Part shown: positions 50,400 through 62,961 of the stretch, one piece after another | Layout: every line of letters starts with the position of its first letter | How positions within the stretch are numbered: the first letter of the stretch is position 1 | Assembly (NCBI RefSeq): GCF_030848805.1 | Contig: NC_092364.1 | Coordinates: 2,728,001 to 2,792,000, forward strand | From: Temnothorax longispinosus | Lineage: Eukaryota; Arthropoda; Insecta; Hymenoptera; Formicidae | DNA: 64,000 bases | Direction: 5' to 3' | Position numbers and translations under genes: made by a program | The notes under the pieces: model-generated | Told to the model about the DNA's origin: nothing | Database searches by the model: none | The model's input: only the letters and a program-made list of their open reading frames with translations

Positions 50400-51790
50400 A
50401 ATCGTCATTATTGAGCCAAAAACTTCGTGCTGGGGATATCAATGATGCGATCGCATTCTTACCGTCCAACGACACGCAATGCCTCCAGACGAATATGCGC
50501 ATCTCTGCGAGGTCCGAGAATCGCGTTTCTACCTGGATCACGCTAACTACACACAAAAATCGCGTACGCCTGGCCGAGGAATCGATTTCCCGTGCTCGGT
50601 ATTTAAAGCGAGTAGTGAGTTACCGCGCGGCCGCCACCGGGGCTTCGAACGTACGGTCCATTAAGAGCGAATATTCCCTCCTCGTTACGGTTTTCTGCGG
50701 ATTTTGGCACGTTTTGGCACTCGATCGATCCAATTTGGAAGACTTCGATCCGGCGCGGCGGATTTTAGAGTCGCCGAGAGCCGTGTAATCTAATGGTGCA
50801 TTCTGATCGATGAGGACCGGTAACTGTGTGCTCTCCGCGGACACCCGGCTGATGAACGACGACGATCATCTTCATCGATCCCCGCTGTTCATCCATATAA
50901 ATGAGACACTAAATTTATTAACGGTCCAGCTGCTCTTTTGCTACTCGAGATCGTCGATTGGTCCCCACGAGATTCTACATAGAGAGAGCAGCATTCTCCT
51001 CGCTCCCACGATTGCGCTGATTATTTGTCATTCTAGACATTTTGCACTTTCGTTTCTCTTCTGGCGATATAATTCTATCGATGTAATTCTATCACGAATT
51101 ATTCTTGATTCGAAATGATACTCGCGTTCTTTTTTTTCTCAACGTGCTGTTTTCCTAACTCGAAGCGTTCTCTTTAATCAATCTTCGGTGACGAAATAGA
51201 AATAATAAAAGAGATTAGGATTTATCGCTCGATAATAAACTTATAATCTTCGGTGTAGAACAGAATATCACAGTATGCGCGAATGTTTAATATGTTAAGA
51301 GTTTGATGTACGTGGTTTTCTCTCGTTTTGTACCGGTTAATATTTTGATAGAAAAAAAAATGTAATTCACGCCTAAGTAATGGAATTTCTTATTACGATA
51401 CTTTTTTCCGAGAATGCTATTTTGTTTGTTATTATGCTTTTTATTATCATTTATCGATTCTCACTAAATTTATTTCTAAGCAACAACCCTGTCACTCTCC
51501 AGCGTTCAATTCACAACTTCAAAAACTCTCTCTGTTCAAAATCCGCTATTATTCTCGATCCTTCGTTACAAGATCTTATCTTTTTTTAATTATTTAGAAA
51601 TTTTTAGAATTATTCGTCAACTATTTAGAATTTTCTTCCTTTTTCTTCATCGTTATATCGCTTTCATTAAATCTAGTACGTCTACTTTCGTATTTTAGAT
51701 TAAATCACTTATTCCTTCCTTGCGCATGTTTACTCTCTCCGCGCGCTTTTAAATTAATTTATCAATCCAGTCAACAACCTCTCTCTCAAA
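50400..51790. other. G+C-richer patch followed by A+T-rich DNA
   Basis: 50480-50900 is relatively G+C-rich and has overlapping frames on both strands (plus 50411-50788, plus 50479-50664, minus 50620-50844). None has recognisable similarity or clear third-position bias. 51120-51790 is A+T-rich and empty. Confidence 0.55.
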
Positions 51791-52096
51791 CCCCTTTACT
51801 CTCCTTAAGCTTCTTTATTAACGTCACGGATAATGCGTCAGAGCGAGTCAACGACCGTATGTCGTCGGGAAAACAATTTCGAAAGTCGACGACGATCTCG
51901 CGATTTCGCGGACGCGAGGTCCTTCGCCGCGACGGTGTTACGCGGTAGGACGGTACGACGTAACTGCTCTCACGAGGACCACTGCCCGCGACCGGCAGGG
52001 TGGGACACGCCGAGTGGAGGACGCCGCTCTGTGCCACTGTACGGGGTGTGTGCACACACCCGGGACACAAACTGAGAACAGGCCGTTGCGCGAGAC

Positions 52097-52133
<37 letters not shown>

Positions 52134-52500
52134 CAGGGGGTGGCGGTGAGATGGCAAAGAAGGAAGGCGGGGGTGGAGAACGGGGGTGCGCGCAACCTGC
52201 GCGCAAGCGTGCTGCGGTCTTCATGGGGTGTAGCCGCGGTGCATTGCCTATCCGCCCGTCGAGATGCATATCCTAGACAGTAGACAGGTAAAGGTGCACC
52301 GCTTTATCCCTCTTACTACCCTTTCGTTGCCTCGCTCGAATCCTTGTCTTGATCCCCTGAGCCGCCCTTTTCGCCGCCCGGCCAATGATTACGGGACGCG
52401 ATAACATTTTATGTTCGTCTCTCGCGGTTTTAGACCGTCTCTCATTTTCTTCTCATTCTGCTTCGCTTCTCTTCGCTCTGGTGCTATGCAACAAGAGCCT
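51790..52500. other. CpG-rich island with GA tract and an 18-bp palindrome
   Basis: A CpG-rich block. It contains a perfect alternating palindrome GGGTGTGTGCACACACCC at 52044-52061 and a GA tract at 52099-52130. Overlapping frames on both strands (minus 51786-52157, 51938-52195 and 51970-52269) are Ser/Leu/Pro-rich because of the GA/CT tract. Possible promoter or first-exon region; no gene is called. Confidence 0.55.
52099..52130. repeat. (GA)n microsatellite
   Basis: An uninterrupted run of GA dinucleotides inside a CpG-rich island. Confidence 0.9.
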
Positions 52501-53334
52501 CTCAAGGAATAAAAAAAAGTTAAAGCTGTTATTCCGCGCGGCTTGTTAAAGTTAAATGAAGTCATTGAAACGAATCGAGTGAATAAATCAGATATAAGAT
52601 CCCAGAATAAGAAAAATAAATATTGTAAAAATATTATATATTACGACGGTCTTAGTGTTCAACAAAAAAAAAAGAAATATAAAACAATTATTAGTTTTAA
52701 TATTAAAAAATTATTATACATCTTATCAATTTTTCGTGTTACGAAATATACATTATAGCTCATACACAGATTGCGAGAGTATTTCTGTTTGCGTTTACAT
52801 ATATTTTTGCCCATGAAAATTCCGGGTTAAATTCAACAGATAACGATTGTATATGAAACTAGATACTCAAGTCGTGCTTTAAAAACACGAAATACGCAAT
52901 GAGCGTGATACGTCGTACGAGACCAGATTATTTTAACCGCAAATTTTACTCGACACATCGCTCCGATCCATTTCTTCATTTTTCTTTCCAACTTTTTATA
53001 TTTCGCAGATCGTCACTGTTCCACTTTTCCATCCGTTTACGATGTAGGACGATAATCCCTGTCGTGGGACGTACTGAAATGCCATTTACCCTTTTGTCTT
53101 TCGTTACTGACGCTACCGTGAATTTTTTTGTACTGCACGATTCGAACGGACTGTCGTAACGTGAGTTATTTCTACGTTAACGTATCCTGCCCGTTGTTCT
53201 CTTTTCGATGTCGTTGAAATTAATATCTCCTCTCACTTCCGGAGAGGTCTATTATCCGTAGTCGAAAGCGTACCCTTTAAAGTCGAGCCTTCATTTTAGA
53301 CATCCAAGAGCAACAAAAAAATCGTAATCTGCAC

Positions 53335-53383
53335 CTCTGTATAACGCGATACTTTAGATTCTAAAGTATCGCGTTATACAGAG
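53335..53383. repeat. Perfect 49-nt palindrome (24-bp arms, 1-nt centre)
   Basis: The left arm 53335-53358 (CTCTGTATAACGCGATAC...) is exactly complementary to the right arm 53360-53383, with a single T between. A further palindrome with 8-bp arms sharing its central sequence (ATTCTAAA, G, TTTAGAAT) follows at 53387-53403. A perfect near-zero-loop palindrome of this size is far beyond chance. It may be the remnant of a foldback element, a recent inverted duplication or an assembly artefact. Confidence 0.95.
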
Positions 53384-54670
53384 ATTATTCTAAAGTTTAG
53401 AATTTAAGTACAAAGCGTTTGAATTTACTTATTCGCTTAGATTAGAAGGACGAGAAGCTCTCATTCGATATTTTTCCTGTTTCGGTGCTTCGAGAGGAAA
53501 ACCTCTTTTCCTTTTTTTTTTACGGATTTAAAGCGCCGAATATACTTTTCTCGTAAACTTATAAGTTTATCTACCGCTTTTCTGAGATCAAATTTAAAGG
53601 GAAGAGGCAAGCACCACACCACGCCGTTCAACTTTAGGAAATCTGATCCTCTCATGCGCGATCTTCAGTTCTTATCGCGCGTTCTTATCTACTATATTCT
53701 TTTACAAACAGATTTACGATAAATATACGAAACAATCTAATAATCTAACATATTGGATATGTACATTAAATATATGTTCCAAGTAAATACAATTTTATTT
53801 ATATGTAAAAGACATGTCCAATTTGGGGTGTTAGCGACTGGTTGCGGAATAGATAATAAAATACATAGATAATAATTATTACATAAAAAAAATAATTTTT
53901 GCTTATCCTAATTCCGGATCACGAATCTTGAAACTAGACAAAAAATTTTTTAATTATAATTTTAATTAATAATATTTGTACAAAATAATTAAAAGTTAAT
54001 TATTATAAATTTCGATATTATCAATCGATTTATTATTTTGCAACTGCTGTTCTCTAGCAATAATCGATTTTTATGATCACCAACTTTATGTAATATTTCT
54101 CAACGTAAATAATTCCATCTGCTAATCGCGCAAATTTGACCAACGTTTAAAATCGCACTGATTGAATCCGAACAATGAGGAGCGAAAATATAGGAACGAT
54201 GAAAATAGTGAGAGAGAAGATTAGTACATAAATGTGCTCAACGCAAAGGCAAGAAAAATCTCGGTGCTATTGACTCAATCTTTCTACAAGAATTATCCAT
54301 CTTGCAGTTAGATCCAAGGAGCCTCGCTTGTTGAATTTATCAGGTCAAGCAGGATTGACTAACTTGAAGGAAGCACTCATGTTTCTACGAAATCTAACAA
54401 CCACTCATATTTCAATGCCCAGGATTATAAGTTAGATCGTCAGCAGATTAAGCAGTTGCGAGGAATTAATATATAGTACGATACAGCTGTGTCAAAATTA
54501 TTATGAATTTGATATCAATTTGATAAGATATTTTACTCGTAAAATTCAATAAAAAAATTAAAAAATCAATATCAGTATACATTTTATATAAAATGGCTAA
54601 AATGTATAAAAAAATAATATAACACGTACGTAACACATAAAAATTGTATGAAACAAGGAAATTATTTATT

Positions 54671-54705
54671 AAAGCTAACAAGAAAGCTAACAAGAGGCTA
54701 ACAAG
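54671..54705. repeat. 12-bp tandem triplicate
   Basis: AAAGCTAACAAG occurs twice in succession, followed by the shortened copy AGGCTAACAAG. Confidence 0.9.
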
Positions 54706-57593
54706 AAATAACTACGGTATACCCTAGTCTAATTAACATTTAGCTATCCTTATTAAAGGGCTAAACCTGTGCTACACAAAACCACTATTTGACTATTTTT
54801 ATTATTAAATGTGTATTATCATATTTATAAAAAATTCAGTCATTTTATTTTAATAAAATATCTGATTGGAACATGGCTTTTATTGTTGTAATTAAATACA
54901 ATATTGTTATGTCTAATTTGTTTATAATTATGTGTCTTTTTAACTGATTTAGAGCTATTTCCCAATTGTTTCGTAAATTCTTTGCATTTACTTTATTCTA
55001 TGATAAAACATAATTTAGTTACGTTCAAGAGTCTTATGATTGCAACATTGACGGTGTCATTAAATGACGTTATTCCTCGCAGGTAGAATCGAAATTAGAG
55101 TAATTTCGTGTTCGTGTTAACATTATCATAAACAGCGCGTTAATAGTAATGTATAACGCTTAAAGCGTTAGCAAGATGTAAAATGGACTTGGCGTAACAG
55201 CGTGAATGTTACACGGCCGGCTATTATTCACGTCGACGGACGACATTTTGATGCACTACGTCTAACATTTATTACGCCAGCCCGTCTCTAATTCAGGATC
55301 ATTATAAAGCGTTACAAGGGTAGACAAGCGGACAGCAAATCGCAAAGAACGAAATAACACGAGCCACAAGGGAGTACAACAAATGAGGGAGAATATCGAA
55401 TAAGGGCTGTAGGCGGATTTCGAGGGAAGCACAGTGACGCATTTCGTCCCTTTGACCTTTTTTCTCCGTAGAATTGCGAAAATATAATTAATTAAAGATA
55501 AACGGAAAGTGCACCCTTCGTATCTCTCAATCACTTTTCCTGGGTTTCATTAAACTACATATATTTATATTGTATCATGGAAAGGTCGACACAATACGTT
55601 AACCGGAAAATAACTTCGATCATAAGTGGCTTTTATGGAAATAAAATGTTATGTGGTTGATTTTAAAAGTCAAGTTATCAATAAAAATAATAGTAGACTA
55701 CGAAAAATTAGGATAAAACTGACTTATTTATAACAATAAATGTTATATGTTTGTAAAAAGATAATAAAGTAATCACCATAAATACTTTTCTAATCAAATC
55801 GCAGATAAAAATTTTATTCCGCAAATAAACCTCAAATTTAGTATTCCTTGTTCGCGTATCACTCGCAAATCCATCGAATCGCGATTGCAAATATGGCATA
55901 GTGGATATCATATTGACTCTTAAAATCTGTTTATTAAACCGTATCACGTCTCAAGTATCATGTCTCAATTTCTCGGTTTCAGCTGAGTTCGTCAGTAGAA
56001 TAAATACAAATGTAAGTTGGCTTCTTTTATCTTTAACTATTAAAATGTTTCAACAATTCCCGCGACACTGACGACACTATACATCCATTTGGTCTGTCTA
56101 ACTTTTCTCGCCGTCTCTTAGAACTTTCAAACTCGCAACTTGAAGTATTGGCTCAAACCGTAATGACCTACAGGACAAACAAGTTCGGAACTTTTCACCG
56201 GTCGACGTTGATCCGTCTTAGCGATGGTTATAATAAGATACAATCGCTTGCGGCGGTTTTACGTAATGCGCGAGTATGATGCGAATACCACGGGATACGA
56301 GAAAAAGAGATAAAAGAGATAAAAGAATTAAAGTGTAGTATTGTGTGTGATTAAGATAATTATTATTCTGTAAAATCAAAATATCTTATAATGTATAGGA
56401 TAAAACGGACCGCGATATGAAAGAACCATGATAGACGAAAATAAAGTCTCGACATTAAAGAATAATATATCATATCCTCAATTAAAGTGAAATTTTATGA
56501 ATATATAAAGTAACTTAAAGCACGAATGTACACGGCAATTGCTTTTAAAGGTATATAATAATAAATAAAGATATAATACTTGATCTCGAAGTTAGTTATT
56601 TTCTCGCGCTTAATTCTCAAATTATAGTATATAAAAACAACGTTAAGAATGTAATTATTAATTAATATTGTTACGTATCCATATTATTTTTATTAGCTCC
56701 ATTTCTTGCAAAACTACTTACATGCTAAATAACTATGATCTCGCGGAAGAAACTTTCCTGAATTCTCGCAGGAAAGCGAAGTGCCTCCGTCTGCCTTCGA
56801 CGTTTTCGAAGGAAATAAAGAGGGATCGAAGGAGAGATCGCGGACAGGACGGATTTTCAGTTGCCATCAAAGAACGTGGCGCTCGCCCCGATTTTTAATT
56901 AATGTCAGGTCACGGAGAGAAATGGCTCCCCCATCTACTGCCGTGTTCCTCAGACTCTGAACGATCTCGACCCTGTCGTTCCAGGGAAGAATCGGCTATC
57001 GAAAATCGATGAAGTCGTCAGCACCCGATGGCCGCCTCTGTTACCAGCGCTTTCCCAACGTTCGTCGCGCATAATCGTTGATATATCGGCAGAGTTATAC
57101 AGACAGCTGATAGGTAAAGTTACCTTGCGGATCATGCAGCGCTTGCAAGTCCCTTCACGCCAACTTAAACGAAGAAAAGCGTAATGAAGAAAGAGTAAAG
57201 AGAAGAAAGAACGAGCCCCATTTAAAATTACGTGAACAAGCAATTTCAGTGTGATGACAAAAGAAACACGGCGTTCTATGGCAATATTAAACATAGTGAC
57301 AATGTTAATCTCTGCGACTAGATTGAAAAGAAAAGCAAGCATAATTCCAGAATTTATAGTATAAAAATAAAGAGAACAAACATTTATCGAGGAAGGAAAA
57401 TTGTGCAAAAAGAGAATCATTCAAATTACTCTTTTTTTCTGACGATTTTAATTCTTATGAGAGATAATTTACGCGGAAAAATCTAAAATTTGCATTAAAC
57501 GGGAATTAAAAATGGTTAATGAAATCAAATTAGCGAATTACATAAGTAACTAATAAATACATTTTCTACCTTAATCTAAAATTACGCAAGCAA

Positions 57594-57615
57594 GCCAATT
57601 AAGCGCTTAATTGGC
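57594..57615. repeat. Perfect 22-bp palindrome
   Basis: GCCAATTAAGC is joined directly to its reverse complement GCTTAATTGGC. This could be a dimeric protein-binding site, with CAATTA and TAATTG being homeodomain-type cores facing each other, or chance. Confidence 0.85.
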
Positions 57616-58279
57616 AATAAGTACGCCAGCTGTCTCGACATAAGCTCCGTTATTGCAGCGAAAAAATCACCCACTTTATCTTTCTTGAAGAACGTCTTAC
57701 CGCGGAAAAGATAAGCAGCACTCATTTTAACTAACCTCTCGTATTACGTCAGTTTCCGCAGAAATGAACTACAAGCATTTTTACGTAGATCTAGTACAAG
57801 TTGCAGCAGAGCCATCAACATTTCGCTAAAAATGCTCGAAACTTTTGATTTATCGATACTTAGACTGTCATAATAAAAAACAATTCAATTTAAATTACTT
57901 TTTGACAAATTTGGAATCAACGTTTTGTCGGGAATGTTAATAAGCAAAGAAAGAAGTTATTCTTTATCAAAAATTCGCATTTTTTAACATTGCAAATCTT
58001 TAATTAATAAAACACTCTAAACTAAAAATCTATCAAAGCAAAATCCATTAAAAGTTAGCTGAAAAGTATGCGCCTGTAATTTGCCTTTCTGAGGCTCAGT
58101 TCGCAAAAATTTCTTCGGTTCTAGCTTCAATTGCCCATAACTTTAAAACTTCTTAAATTCTTTCTGTCAGCATATCCAGGCGTTCGTTCCTGGCTCAAGA
58201 AATATCGATGCTAAATTCGCTATAGGAAATCTGTTACGAGGATCACGATCGCCGGTTACGGAAACGTCTCGGTTCTTAC

Positions 58280-58379
58280 CTTCTCTGCCGAACTTGCGCT
58301 TCTTCTTGCCGGCGCCGCCGCTGCCGGACGAGCTCTTGCTCGAACTCTTGTCCTTGCTCTTCCAGCGTCCAATCAACAT
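58280..58379 (-). CDS. Probable first coding exon of an unidentified minus-strand gene
   Basis: The ATG at 58379-58377, in a good insect context (CGGAAAATG), opens 33 codons plus one base. It ends at the donor AAG|GTAAGAAC (intron from 58279 downward). The product starts MLIGRWKSKDK, continues with a Ser/Gly-rich linker and ends in a basic KKKRKF-type cluster that could act as a nuclear-localisation or membrane-binding patch. About 28 of 33 codons end in G or C, unlike the surrounding A+T-rich DNA, which is the strongest coding signature in the window. The frame stays open upstream of the ATG through the CpG-rich block but contains no other ATG there. A separate upstream reading frame (minus, ATG near 58595, about 39 codons) would sit in the 5' leader. 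I do not recognise the gene, and its remaining exons must lie at lower coordinates across long introns or outside the window. Confidence 0.45.
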
Positions 58380-58720
58380 TTTCCGCAGCTTCCTTCTCAG
58401 CGTCTCGAGGGCAGCGTCATCGGGCGCGAAAACGGCGCGGGCGTTCGTCGCGCGGCTGCACGCACCGCGCACGTTCACAAACCGCAGGTGGCACGTAGCC
58501 GCGCGGGACGCATCGTTTGATGCTGCGGGCGCATAGAAACGACGGACGCACGTCGCACCGCCGCGCGATCGCGCCGTCTCGTTGCGTCGTCCATCGTCGA
58601 AAATTCGGGTGCGTTCCGCCTCTATCGTCTCCGCGCGAATTCGCCGGCGAGACCACGAAAATGGCTAGCAAACGTGACTTAATCCAAGCTGTTAAGCCAA
58701 GCTGTCAAGTCTTACCTGAA
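58380..58720 (-). promoter_or_regulatory. CpG-rich leader or promoter region upstream of the 58.3 kb exon
   Basis: A compact CpG-rich block in A+T-rich DNA, directly upstream of the probable first exon and so likely its 5' untranslated region or promoter. A second minus-strand donor-like site, CAG|GTAAGA, occurs with the exon end at 58716 and could mark an upstream non-coding exon. On the plus strand the ATG at 58661 in a strong context (GAAAATGGCT) opens a 41-codon frame to 58786. This leaves a divergent plus-strand transcript possible but unsupported by family similarity. Confidence 0.4.
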
Positions 58721-58799
58721 ACTGCGTCATGCCCTGATCGCGAAAGTGCGAAAAGTTGGTATCTTCTTGATGACCACAGTTACTGACAATGAGAGGATA

Positions 58800-61700
58800 T
58801 CCCAGTATAGGTATAATGGGATAAACATATATAAGCTATGATGAAATATTAAAAATTTGCAAATGTGCATCCCAAGTGATTATAAAAATTATCTCCTTAT
58901 AATGTGCTCATAGGAATATCACCATGTTCAACTCATGTTAAATACTTTAAATTTGTATAATTATAGATAATAAGCAATTATCAAAAATCAATAATATTTA
59001 AAGTTATTACATGCAATATTTACAATGTCTTTAATCCGTCATTTAAAGATATAGTCGCTTAATAGATATCTTTTTCCTAACCATGGTCATCAAGAGTGCT
59101 TTCAAGCACTTTCTCAATCTGGATTCTCGTCAGTTACAAGCATGCGATTCTACTGAAGCAATTTCTAGTTAAACGATGCGACTGGGACCATCTCTAATTT
59201 CGTAACCGAGTGATACTGTCCATTTCTACCTATTAAATAATTTCGAAGGTGGCGAGAGCGGTCGAAAAAAGATCGAGGATCTGTTCATGATATATTCATG
59301 TAAGGTCTTCTATTATCGAAGAGACGAAAGAGAGAGTTTACCCTGATAAACTCGAGGCAAAAGAAAGTTTATCGACGATGTTAACAAATGGAGGAGCCAT
59401 TGTGGAGGATGGAAATCCCGTGGTACCAGCCGCGTTGTACGAAACGCAACCTTATACTGGATCCGATCGTATCGGCGATGACCGATTTCGGATAGAGGAT
59501 ATCGCAATTGTCGCCGCAGCGTCTCGGCGCCATTGACTTTGTCACCTTCCGATCGCGGAGTGTTTTACGGAACGGCTGCTTACGAATCGGATCAGCGGGT
59601 CAAAAGAATGACAGTTCATCGTTGTAAGGGCATCGCGTCATAAAATAACTTCGTTTATCCGTTCGCGCGCTTGCTGGCATTTCGAAACGAAACCGTAGAC
59701 GTTTGCGAGAGACAGCGATGATGGATAGTATACGCCGAAAACGATGGAGATAGCGCGCTACTTCTCCGACTACTGTGAGCTCCGTTCCAGGATTTACGAT
59801 TTTTATTGCCGTCTACGAACTCTCCTACGTCATTCTATCACAATTTGCCAAGGGCATCGACTGTGTTAATTAGACGTCATTTATCATCGCTCAATATTAA
59901 AAGAGCCGCTAGCTTCATGATACAACAATCCCAACTGCGAAACCTCTGACATTTTTCACTTTTCTCCTTTACTTTTCCATCGTTATTGCGTCACTATTTA
60001 CGAAACGATCAATCGTGCTAATTAGACGATAATATCGATGAAATGTATTGATTTAAAAAATATATAGAGTTTTTAAGATTAAACGATCAATTTTTCTGCT
60101 ATACTGATTTTATCATCCGAACACGAAATTCATGGTACAATCATCAGATACATTGTTTCATACGATCGTGATAAGATAAAAGGTCAAAATTAATTAACAG
60201 GTAACATTCTCGTTAAACAGCAATGCGAACTAACATAACATTACACAAAGCGTATAATTTCAAACTAATAATTCATGTAACATCGCTCGCTACAGAAATC
60301 ACTTTGATAGACATTTCGTTCATTGGCTTTTACCATATCAAAGCGGATCAAATTGAAAAGCGCAAACCAGCAAATTTAGCGAACTGCCTTTATAAACGCG
60401 GCCGTTTTAACTGACAAAACAGAAATTCGCGTCGTCCCCCTCCCAAAAAACCGCAATAATCGCGCTAGTCATTCAATACCATCGAGCCAAAGAATATCGA
60501 CGAGTCTGGACGGGTTAGGTTCAAAATGAAGGACGACCATTATTGATACCGCCTACATACCTCCGAAGAAGCGACTCACATTAAATGTCACGACGATCTC
60601 CGAAAAGCGAATGAAGGACGCTCGGTGTTGCGTGCCAGTTAATTAACAAGACTAATTGGATCTTTTACTTCCTTGGTAAAACGATAATTAATTGGATTCG
60701 TGGATTGCTCGTGATTGCCCGTTCGCGTGCGCCAAATGAACGTTACTTCAGTTCGCACAGTTATTGCCTTTCGATACCTCGTCACCGAACGAACGAACGA
60801 ACGAACGAACGAGTGCCGCGGCAAAGAGATTCGCGGATCATTCGATTGGCAATACCCCTTTGGCCGTTTATCCCTCGCCGAGACCACTTCACTCTGATTC
60901 GTTCATCTTGATTTATAGGCTAACCGCGAAACATACTTTATGATCGAATTGAAACTTGCATCTGGCTACATGATTTCAAGCGCGTCGATGTATGGCTTTT
61001 TGGGAAAATTCCAACAAACAAACTAGCCGTAACTATGCCCTCAAGTCACGCTTTGTAAACGCGAATGCGACTGTTATTAAACTCCAAAGGTACTTCCTAA
61101 GTAAAAGAAAACGGAGGCACTATCTATCGGCATAGTCAAAGCCGAATAAAGTGACAAGTCATTATTTAGCTTTTAATACTTAGCATTTGGAAATTAGTTT
61201 ATGTTGCAATAAGATCATCTTAAATTTTATTTCGACAGTGCAACGTTAAATCTTATTGCTTTGCAAAATGACAAGAAATTCAGGAGTAGATTTACATTGG
61301 TACAATAGAATAAGGACTAATTTTTTTATTCTTCTCTTATAATAATAAATCAACGTCCTTATTCTTCTCTGCTCTATTTTCTTACTTTCTTTTTCACAAT
61401 TATTAAGTATATCTCTTATATTGCCTAAGAACAAAACTTACTTGGGAAATGAGTTGTCACTTTCTTATTTTTCACGCCCTGTCTGCGAAGAATAAGATAG
61501 ATTATGGTTTCCTTTATCACTGCTCGAGAAATAATATCTTTTGATATAATAATGAATCGTTATCTCTGTCTGATTACTGTACATTCTCTATTCAGTAACA
61601 ATTTATGTAAAAACGACTGATAATTGAACGTTACGTGTCAGAATTATTTTCTTAATCTACATTGCTACACATTTATAAATCGCACGTCACTTTTCTAATT

Positions 61701-62080
61701 TTAAACTTTATTTTATATTTGCTTATTGAATGATTATGGATACCACAAGAATTTATTTAAAAAAGAGAATGTACGTAGTTTTTTCAAATAGTAATAAAAA
61801 ATTAAAAATCGATTAGTGTCTCATATCTAAGGAATCATACTGGTGTTGATGATTACTGAATACCCCGAGTTCATCAAATATTTGAGATTACGATTACAAA
61901 AGAGATATACGAAAGATCATTATTGCATGAATTATAACATATTCGTGCCGGTATAGCAGCATCGCGATTACGGTATGTTATTTCATGGACGATACATTTA
62001 TATGCCCTACATAACCATATCATTCATAACAGATACTGAAAACTCTCCTGGGGATTATGTGAAACAGGAAGAACGCGTAA
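58800..62080. other. A+T-rich DNA with a G+C-richer patch at 59.2-59.8 kb
   Basis: No recognised gene. The patch at 59210-59780 has no coding signal I can support. A tetranucleotide repeat lies at 60785-60812. Inverted copies of AGAATAAGGAC face each other near 61306-61375. Confidence 0.6.
60785..60812. repeat. (CGAA)n tetranucleotide repeat
   Basis: About seven uninterrupted CGAA units. Confidence 0.9.
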
Positions 62081-62484
62081 ATATCGAGGATAGCCGCTAT
62101 ATACGCGCTACTCCACATGCGGACGGCGACCGCACCGAGGTCAAGGCACTCGGTAGTTCACCATATTGCTGCCTGCACCGGACAGCACGGGCACTACCGG
62201 CGACGTCCCGTTCTCCATTTTCTTCCAAGGATATTCGAAACTATTAATCGATACGATGCGCAAATACGATTGTCACGGAGGACAACGGACATCGCCCGCA
62301 TCTCTCGTTCGCACCTTAACGATCCCGGACCTGATGGACACCGATCACCGAGTATCGTGGTATCGAGTAACCTCCCCCCGTGTCAGAGAGATTGATAGTA
62401 TCAATCGGAAAATAGAGAAACCGAAAGTACAGGTACCGAGCTCCACGTTGCTCCGCACTGTGCCGCAACGGGACCACAATCAAG

Positions 62485-62961
62485 ATGGTCGGCACAATAT
62501 TTTACCGATTATCGTGGCGATTAGGCGCGTCGACGATGACGATGACGGATCCGGCGAACGGTCCCTTACGTTTGCCGAGGATCACGGTCGATGGTCCGCC
62601 AACAGACGTTCAAAGGGGGGACGAACTTGAAAGACGAGACACACCACCACGACCAACTGCGACCATATCACCTACACGTCGTTTTACGGGACGCGGTAAC
62701 GGGATGCAGGACGTAGCGGCGGCGGCGGCGGCAGCAGCACTAGCACCACCACTACCACCGGCGAGGGTTGTACTCTTGGGGAACCCGGCGGTTTCCACCC
62801 TCAGATATATCGGTCGGAGACTATGTCACCGTGACTTGTCTACGAGACGAGTGGCGCGTACTTCTCGCCCGCGACGACTCTCGGCGACGAAGGTCGCGAT
62901 CGATCAGTACTTTTCGAAAAAGACGCCCGCATGCGAGAGGGGCGAATGTGGGAAACGGTGA
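62485..62961 (+). CDS. Candidate coding frame with polyalanine run, unidentified
   Basis: An ATG-initiated frame (context ATCAAGATGG) of 158 codons, with in-frame internal ATGs at 62536 and 62542. It is rich in Pro, Arg and Asp, and a run of eight alanines precedes a Pro-rich stretch. It ends at TGA 62959. A splice donor-like GGTGAG lies at 62957, so a real exon could end just before the stop. No domain is recognised. Third-position bias is weak in the first half, and other frames are also open here, so the call may be only a product of CpG-rich composition. Confidence 0.2.
   Translation: MVGTIFYRLSWRLGASTMTMTDPANGPLRLPRITVDGPPTDVQRGDELERRDTPPRPTATISPTRRFTGRGNGMQDVAAAAAAAALAPPLPPARVVLLGNPAVSTLRYIGRRLCHRDLSTRRVARTSRPRRLSATKVAIDQYFSKKTPACERGECGKR

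Larger units (their letters stand above)
43000..50400. other. A+T-rich non-coding DNA containing four copies of a shared motif
   Basis: No gene is recognised. A G+C-richer patch lies at about 43620-44010. Four same-strand copies of CGCAATTAGGTC occur between 43895 and 48708 and are listed individually. Two small hairpins adjoin at 47675-47689 (CCTATCA, A, TGATAGG) and 47696-47719. The rest is A+T-rich without coding signal. Confidence 0.6.
52500..58160. other. A+T-rich non-coding DNA
   Basis: No recognised gene. The 53.7-55.1 kb part is extremely A+T-rich. It holds the 49-nt palindrome, a 12-bp triplicate and a 22-bp palindrome, which are listed separately. A small G+C-richer patch lies at about 56740-57180 and contains no recognisable coding sequence. 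Confidence 0.6.
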
